DNA from: Herbihabitans rhizosphaerae
Lineage (GTDB): Bacteria > Actinomycetota > Actinomycetes > Mycobacteriales > Pseudonocardiaceae
Reading direction: 5' to 3'
DNA length: 64,000 nucleotides
NCBI RefSeq assembly: GCF_004216555.1
Contig: NZ_SGWQ01000004.1
Location: forward strand, 310,001 to 374,000
The position numbers and the translations under genes were made by a program. The notes beneath the pieces were generated by a model. It ran no database searches. It had not been told where the DNA came from and saw only the letters and a list, made by a program, of their open reading frames with translations. Shown here in pieces: positions 59,432 to 64,000 of this stretch (position 1 is its first letter; every line of letters starts with the position of its first letter).

Positions 59432-59995
59432 TTACTCCGTCTCTCTGTCGCCGTAGTACGCGCGCCCACCGCAACGCACGCAAGCAGCGCCGCGCGGGTG
59501 TCCGGGCTCCTCGGAAGGCCACGGCCGCGAGTCGCACAGCAGCACGCGGCGGGACATGTGCCCAGCCACAAGCGCGGCACGTACCGTGTCGCCGTGGGGC
59601 GCGAGGCGGTATCCGCTCGTCTTGCGCTCCGTTCGGTGCTGCCAGACGTAGAGTCCCTTGGCCTCCAACGTCTTCCGTGCGTGCTCCGGGTCGCCTCCCC
59701 AATGTGGGTGCCCCGTCAGTTCGTCCAACTCGACCGCGAGCACGTCGCCGGACGACATCCAGTCCACGGGCAAGCCGACGGTCGCCGCGACATCCTCGCG
59801 CTGCACGCGCACGTACGCGTCCCAGCCTGACTCGCCCTTGTTCGCGAAGACCACCCGGCGCCCGCCCTCGCCCGCCACCGTGACGGCCTCTTCGCGGGTG
59901 GCGTACACGCCGAGCTGGCGAGTGTGGCTGCCGAGCCCACACGTGGCGAGCCACCGATCACCCTCGGGCCGAACAACGCCCTCGGTCTCACTCAT
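59432..59995 (-). CDS. Hypothetical protein, right-end operon
   Basis: 187 residues (MSETEGVVRPEGDRWLATCGLGS...). A probable zinc pair CVRCGG near the end. Family not recognised. Last of a leftward operon that starts next to attR. Confidence 0.65.
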   Translation of the reverse strand: MSETEGVVRPEGDRWLATCGLGSHTRQLGVYATREEAVTVAGEGGRRVVFANKGESGWDAYVRVQREDVAATVGLPVDWMSSGDVLAVELDELTGHPHWGGDPEHARKTLEAKGLYVWQHRTERKTSGYRLAPHGDTVRAALVAGHMSRRVLLCDSRPWPSEEPGHPRGAACVRCGGRAYYGDRETE

Positions 59996-60113
59996 CGTTC
60001 CGGCCTCCCTCAATCTCGCGTGCCCGCCTGTGTACATACGCGGCACTCAGCGTGGCCCCAAACATGCCGCAGAACCCGCACTCATACACCACGTCGCTGC
60101 CCTCCACGGTCAC
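59988..60113 (-). CDS. Small Cys-pair protein, right-end operon
   Basis: 41 residues (VTVEGSDVVYECGFCGMFGATL...). GTG start; stop overlaps the next gene start region. CGFCG knuckle. Confidence 0.45.
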   Translation of the reverse strand: MTVEGSDVVYECGFCGMFGATLSAAYVHRRAREIEGGRNDE

Positions 60114-60198
60114 GGCGCCCCAGTTGTTGTCCGGCAGCCTTTGAAGCGTGCGCGTCTACTGCGGTGCTCGCCTTCGGAATACTGTTCTGCCCGCTCAT
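60082..60198 (-). CDS. Very small protein, right-end operon
   Basis: 38 residues (MSGQNSIPKASTAVDAHASK...). Its ATG overlaps the upstream stop (ATGA), the main support for it. It overlaps the next small gene. Confidence 0.4.
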   Translation of the reverse strand: MSGQNSIPKASTAVDAHASKAAGQQLGRRDRGGQRRGV

Positions 60199-60476
60199 CC
60201 GGGCGCCCCCTGCCGACGTGCGGCCTCCAGCAGCCTCCGACTGGCCGACAGGTTCGACGTCGGATGCGCGGTCTTCTGTCCACCCCAGTTCATGATCGTC
60301 GTGGTACCGCCGTCGCGGCTCACGTGCGCCACCGTGTGCGCCATGCCCTCCGGGTCGAACACGTCGTCCTGAGTGCTCCGCGCGAGGCGGGCAAGCTCCG
60401 GCGTGAGCGCCCTAGCCTCCTGCTCCATGTTCGCGATTTCCGACACCATCGCGGCGGCGAATTCTTCCTCGTTCAT
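60195..60476 (-). CDS. Hypothetical protein, right-end operon
   Basis: 93 residues (MNEEEFAAAMVSEIANMEQEARAL...), acidic helix then a basic end. The ATG at 60476 overlaps the upstream stop. Unknown. Confidence 0.63.
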   Translation of the reverse strand: MNEEEFAAAMVSEIANMEQEARALTPELARLARSTQDDVFDPEGMAHTVAHVSRDGGTTTIMNWGGQKTAHPTSNLSASRRLLEAARRQGAPG

Positions 60477-60748
60477 CGGCTCCATACCTCCCATGTCCTC
60501 AACCCATCGGTGCACGAGCCGTCCTCGTCACACTCCACGGGACCAGTCTCCACCTGAGCTGTGTCGAGCGGAACGTCAGGCGTGAACATGCTGGTCGTGT
60601 CGCACTCGAACGGCGCGCCCGACTGCTCGGGCAGGTCCAGCGAGCACACAAGCGCAAGCATCATCATCAGACCGATGATGAGCACGTTGCCGAGGTACTC
60701 AACCGTCTTCCAGCACTCGTATCTGACCTGTGACCAGTCGATATCCAC
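60473..60748 (-). CDS. Small membrane protein, first of right-end operon
   Basis: 91 residues with one membrane helix (about 19-39, VLIIGLMMMLALVCSL) and an acidic, Cys-containing outer part. GTG start with AAGGGAG upstream. Only about 31 bp separate it from attR, so in the lysogen its transcription may come from the split host gene. Confidence 0.68.
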   Translation of the reverse strand: MDIDWSQVRYECWKTVEYLGNVLIIGLMMMLALVCSLDLPEQSGAPFECDTTSMFTPDVPLDTAQVETGPVECDEDGSCTDGLRTWEVWSR

Positions 60749-60779
60749 GACGCTGCTCCCTTAAAGGTGCATATGTTGC

Positions 60780-60790
60780 GTCGTACCACT
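60780..60790 (+). other. attR core
   Basis: GTCGTACCACT, same as at 15327-15337. Phage sequence lies to the left and host transporter codons to the right. Confidence 0.88.
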
Positions 60791-60878
60791 CGATCAAATT
60801 GCCGATCGAGCCCTTGACGATGTTGCTGATGACCCGGCGTTCGCCGGTCCGCTCCGTGGTTTCCGTTGACTGGCTCAT
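60780..60878 (-). pseudogene. MHS transporter, 5' part (residues 1-33)
   Basis: Start ATG 60878 with GGAGG upstream; encodes MSQSTETTERTGERR... ending GNLIEWYD at the att core. In the lysogen the frame continues into phage DNA for about 26 more codons before a stop, giving a truncated peptide of about 59 residues. The host promoter of the transporter operon must lie to the right of this. Confidence 0.88.
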
Positions 60879-60972
60879 CCGCGATCCTCCCGCGCACCGT
60901 TGCGTGATCTGGGCAACAGTGCGGATCGCGGACCGACCCCGGCAATACGCGCGGCGGCTTCCTTACATCGCC

Positions 60973-62415
60973 TTAGGAAAGTCGTGCGGTCAGGCCGAGG
61001 AGTTCTGCGACGGCGGTGGTGTTGGCCAGGGTGGCGCCGTAGGCCGCGACGTACTGACCGTCCGGCGGCCGCCAGATCGGCAGGCCGAGTTCGACCACGA
61101 TGGTGTCCGGCCGGGCCGAGCGCAACGCGGTGGCGAGCGCGCGTTGCGCGAGGTGCCGGTGCGCGTCGCGGAGCACCAGGACCACCGGCCGGCCGTTCGC
61201 GGCGGTGGCGAGTGCGTGCGCGTCGGCGTCGTCCGGATCGACCCGCAGCACGTCGTCGGCCGGCAGCCATCGGCCGAAGCCCCACGGCACCGGTCCGACC
61301 GCGATGTTGGCCGGCGCGTTCGCCTCGATGACCAGCGGGGGAGCGGTCAGCCGCGGCTCGCCGGTGGTCAGCACGGCACGCCGGGCCGCCTCGATGCCGA
61401 TGCCGGGGTCCGCCGCCGAGCTGGCCGGCCGGGTCAGCCACGCCTTCAACTCGCGCACCCGTTCCGCGGACTCGGCGAGCCGGTCGACCGACAGCCGCCC
61501 GGCCTCGACGGCCTGCCGGATCGCGACGATCACCGAGGCGAGGCTGTCCCGGCGCTCGCGGGGGCCGAGGCAGAGCAGGTCGGCGCCGGCGATCAGGGCT
61601 CGCACGGACGCCTCGGGAATGCCGATGCGGCCGCTGGCCCCGCGCATGTCCAACGCGTCGGTGACGATCACACCGGTGAAGCCCAGCTCGTCGCGGAGCA
61701 GGGCGACCGCGCCGGGGGACAGCGTCGCCGGCGTCGTGCCGGTGACCGCCGGGACGATCAGGTGGCCCAGCATCACCGCCCGGCAGCCGGCCGCGATCGC
61801 CGCGTCGAACGGGACGAGTTCCCGTCGGGCGAGCAGTTCGCGGTCCGCGTCGACCACCGGCGCCTCGTGGTGGGAGTCGACGGCGGTCGCGCCGTGCCCG
61901 GGGAAGTGCTTGGCGCACGCGGCGATCCCGGCGTCCTGCAGTCCCCGCACGGCCGCCGTGGTGTGCCGGGCCACCAGTGCCGGGTCGCCGCCGAACGCGC
62001 GGGTTCCGATGATCGGGTTGTCCGGCACGGTGTTGACGTCCACGGTCGGCGCGAAGTCCAGGTTGACGCCGGCCTGGGCCAGTTCGGCACCCAGTGACCG
62101 GTAGACGCCGGCGGTCAGGTCCGGATCGTCGACGGCGCCTAGCGCGGCGTTGCCCGGGTACGGGCTCCCGGTGAGGTGCGCGAGCCGGGTGACGTCGCCA
62201 CCCTCCTCGTCGGTGGCGATCAGCGGATCACCGGCCCGCCGCAGGGCACCGGTGAGCGCGGCCAGCCCGGCGGAGTCCGGCATGTTGCCGTTGATCGCGA
62301 ACAGGGTCACGCCGGCCAGTCCGGCGTCCACCTCCCGCAGCAGCCAGTCCGGCGGGGCGTCGCCCGCGAACGAGGGCAACAGCGTGCTCCTGGCAAGGCT
62401 TTCCAGCTCGGTCAT
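60973..62415 (-). CDS. Beta-N-acetylhexosaminidase, glycoside hydrolase family 3 (NagZ-like)
   Basis: 480 residues. Catalytic signatures KHFPGHG and DSHHEAP (acid/base region) and nucleophile Asp in VTDALDM; a C-terminal GH3 domain follows. Cleaves terminal GlcNAc from wall-derived or chitin-derived sugars in the family. No signal peptide seen. Start MTELESLARST at 62415, six bases after the permease stop, so it is in the ABC operon. Confidence 0.88.
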   Translation of the reverse strand: MTELESLARSTLLPSFAGDAPPDWLLREVDAGLAGVTLFAINGNMPDSAGLAALTGALRRAGDPLIATDEEGGDVTRLAHLTGSPYPGNAALGAVDDPDLTAGVYRSLGAELAQAGVNLDFAPTVDVNTVPDNPIIGTRAFGGDPALVARHTTAAVRGLQDAGIAACAKHFPGHGATAVDSHHEAPVVDADRELLARRELVPFDAAIAAGCRAVMLGHLIVPAVTGTTPATLSPGAVALLRDELGFTGVIVTDALDMRGASGRIGIPEASVRALIAGADLLCLGPRERRDSLASVIVAIRQAVEAGRLSVDRLAESAERVRELKAWLTRPASSAADPGIGIEAARRAVLTTGEPRLTAPPLVIEANAPANIAVGPVPWGFGRWLPADDVLRVDPDDADAHALATAANGRPVVLVLRDAHRHLAQRALATALRSARPDTIVVELGLPIWRPPDGQYVAAYGATLANTTAVAELLGLTARLS

Positions 62416-62420
62416 TGCGT

Positions 62421-63257
62421 TTATCCCTTCACCGCTCCGGCGGTCAGCCCTGACACCATTCGTCTTTGCACGAGGAGGAAGAACAAGATCACCGGCACGG
62501 TCAGCAGGGTGGACGCGGCCATGATCGGCCCCCACTCGTTGCCGCTACGGCCGAAGAAGTACTGCAACATGATCGGCAGCGTGTATTTCGCCTGGTCGTC
62601 CAGGAACGTGAAGGCGAAAACGAACTCGTTCCACGCGGTGATGAACGAGAAGATGCTGGTCGCGATCAGCCCGGGCGTCACCAGCGGCAGCAGCACGCTG
62701 AAAAACGCGCGCACCGGGCCGGCGCCGTCGATCAGCGCCGCCTCCTCCAATTCGCGTGGCACGGCCGCGACGAATGAGCGCAGCATCCAGATGGAGAACG
62801 GCAGTGAGAAGGCGATGTACACCAGTGCGAGCCCGGCGAGATTGTCCAGCAGTGCCAACTGTTTGAGGTCCAGGAACAGCGGAATCACCAGCGCCTCGGC
62901 CGGCACCATCTGCACGACCAGCAGCATCACCAGATAGGTGGTGCGGAATTTGAATCTGAACCGGACCAGCGCGACGGCGGCCAGCAGCGCGAGCAGTCCC
63001 GACGCCACGACGGTGACCAGCGCGAGTATGAGGCTGTTGCCGAGGTAACTCCAGAACGACGTGTTCGCGATTCCGCCGTTCAGCACGAAGTCGAAATGCC
63101 GGAATGTGGGGTCGCCGGGCAGCGGGCGCGGCGTGGTGCTGAAGATCTCCTCGTTCGGCTTCAACGCCGTGGAGACCATCCAGAACACCGGGAACACGGT
63201 CACCGCGAATACCGCGAGGCCGGTGGCGTTGACCAGAATTCGTGACCGTGACTTCAT
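62421..63257 (-). CDS. Carbohydrate ABC transporter permease (MalG type)
   Basis: 278 residues, about six membrane helices, with the EAA loop (EEAALIDGAGPVRAFFSVLLPLVTPGL in part) that docks to the ATPase. Context with a hexosaminidase suggests amino-sugar uptake, by inference. Overlaps the upstream permease stop. Confidence 0.92.
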   Translation of the reverse strand: MKSRSRILVNATGLAVFAVTVFPVFWMVSTALKPNEEIFSTTPRPLPGDPTFRHFDFVLNGGIANTSFWSYLGNSLILALVTVVASGLLALLAAVALVRFRFKFRTTYLVMLLVVQMVPAEALVIPLFLDLKQLALLDNLAGLALVYIAFSLPFSIWMLRSFVAAVPRELEEAALIDGAGPVRAFFSVLLPLVTPGLIATSIFSFITAWNEFVFAFTFLDDQAKYTLPIMLQYFFGRSGNEWGPIMAASTLLTVPVILFFLLVQRRMVSGLTAGAVKG

Positions 63258-64000
63258 GCCAGTTCGCCCCGCCGCACCATCATTCGCACGTAGAGCGCGG
63301 TGACCACGAGCAGAATCACCGTGAGCACGGTCGCGATGGCCGATCCGAGCCCGAGTTTCGCGTTCATCGACCCGAATGCCTCCGCGTAGGCGAACAGCGA
63401 GAGGTTGTAGGCGTCGCGATTGGCGAGCCCGGACATCACGAACAGCTGGGTGAACACCTTGAAGTCCCAGATGATCGACAGCACCAGCAGTACCAGGAAA
63501 ATGGGGCGCAGCAGCGGAAAGGTGATGCGCCAGAATGTTCGCCAGGCACTCGCGCCGTCGACCTTCGCCGCTTCGAACAGCTCACCGGGAACGCTTTTCA
63601 GGCCGGCGAGCACCGATACCGCGACGAACGGAAAGGACTGCCACACCACGCACACGGTCAGCACGACATAGGTGGGAAACGGGCTGCCGAACCAGTTGTA
63701 ATCACGCCAGCCGCCGCCGACCAGAGCGTCCGGCAGCGCCTCGAGCACCCAGTTGGCCAGGCCGCCGGTGCTGCCGAAAAGCCAGGAGAACACGATGGCC
63801 GCGGTGATCGGCGGGGTGGCCCACGCGATCATCACGCCGCCGGCGACGAAGTTCGACATCCGGCCGCGCAACTGGTTCAGCAGCAGGCCCACCGCCGTCC
63901 CGACCGCCATCGTCAGGGTCACCGCCACCGCGGCGAACAGCACCGTGTGCATGAAACTCGACCAGAACAGATCGCTTTCCAGCACGGCGGTGTAGTTGTC
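63254..64000 (-). CDS. Carbohydrate ABC transporter permease (MalF type), 5' end beyond window
   Basis: The open frame continues past the window edge (residues DNYTAV before MLESDLFW). Six helices expected; EAA loop FEAAKVDGASAWRTFWRITFPLL is present. Partner of the permease at 62421. Confidence 0.9.
   Translation of the reverse strand, partial: DNYTAVLESDLFWSSFMHTVLFAAVAVTLTMAVGTAVGLLLNQLRGRMSNFVAGGVMIAWATPPITAAIVFSWLFGSTGGLANWVLEALPDALVGGGWRDYNWFGSPFPTYVVLTVCVVWQSFPFVAVSVLAGLKSVPGELFEAAKVDGASAWRTFWRITFPLLRPIFLVLLVLSIIWDFKVFTQLFVMSGLANRDAYNLSLFAYAEAFGSMNAKLGLGSAIATVLTVILLVVTALYVRMMVRRGELA

Larger units (their letters stand above)
15327..60790 (+). mobile_element. Complete siphovirus-type prophage with serine integrase
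   Basis: The element is bounded by an 11-bp direct repeat (GTCGTACCACT at 15327-15337 and 60780-60790). It carries an integrase, a recombination directionality factor, a full head and tail set, lysis, replication and sigma factor genes, with no disrupted essential phage gene seen. Reconstruction of attB restores a host gene in frame. It is likely able to excise, although activity cannot be shown from sequence. Confidence 0.95.

Noticed and set aside
1-64000. CRISPR array or insertion sequence
   Set aside because: No regularly spaced direct repeats and no transposase gene were seen; the only mobile element is the prophage.

Overview
The window is high-GC DNA from an actinobacterial chromosome. 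DhaKLM, PaaZ, an RsbU/RsbW-type switch protein, many GTG starts and overlapping ATGA/GTGA junctions all fit. The genus cannot be fixed from the sequence; a Pseudonocardiaceae-like host is a guess. It carries one complete integrated siphovirus-type prophage of about 45.5 kb (15327-60790).

Left host flank (1-15326): a dhaK-dhaL-dhaM dihydroxyacetone kinase operon; a secreted thioredoxin-like gene broken by frameshifts; a STAS protein divergent from a GAF/SpoIIE-phosphatase/kinase fusion; an MFS exporter; three tandem micro-ORFs that all read MRDRGN; a membrane diguanylate cyclase; paaZ with a divergent TetR regulator; and an operon made of an MHS-family transporter, a response regulator, a histidine kinase and a Tat-type TAXI binding protein. 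The prophage sits inside the transporter gene. Codons 1-33 lie at the right junction (60780-60878) and the rest at the left (14124-15326). Joining them across the shared 11-bp core GTCGTACCACT restores a 433-codon frame, so the prophage splits this operon.

Prophage, left to right: a large serine integrase and a partner gene; about 0.8 kb of structured, partly AT-rich non-coding DNA; a tRNA cluster (Asn and Leu clear, three tRNA-like); small early genes with an HNH nuclease; a beta-helix protein; a small terminase candidate; a seven-gene leftward cassette; then the late module (large terminase, portal, MuF-like protein, scaffold, capsid, connectors, tail tube, frameshifted tail chaperones, tape measure, distal tail and minor tail proteins, holin candidate, amidase endolysin). 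The early/replication module follows (deoxynucleotide kinase, RecB-like nuclease, phiC31 gp3-type recombination directionality factor, RNA ligase, primase-helicase, family A polymerase, HNH and endonuclease VII enzymes, sigma factor, many small overlapping genes). The right end holds a leftward operon divergent from a DUF5753 XRE regulator with a DUF397 partner, and a second leftward operon against attR.

Regulation: four promoters share an almost identical 17-bp spacer (GATAGCGACTCGCGGTC), an imperfect inverted repeat that looks like a phage operator. Two give apparently leaderless mRNAs. A perfect Crp/GlxR-type palindrome precedes the RecB-like gene.

Right host flank (60879-64000): a NagZ-like family 3 glycosidase and two sugar ABC permeases, the second running off the window.
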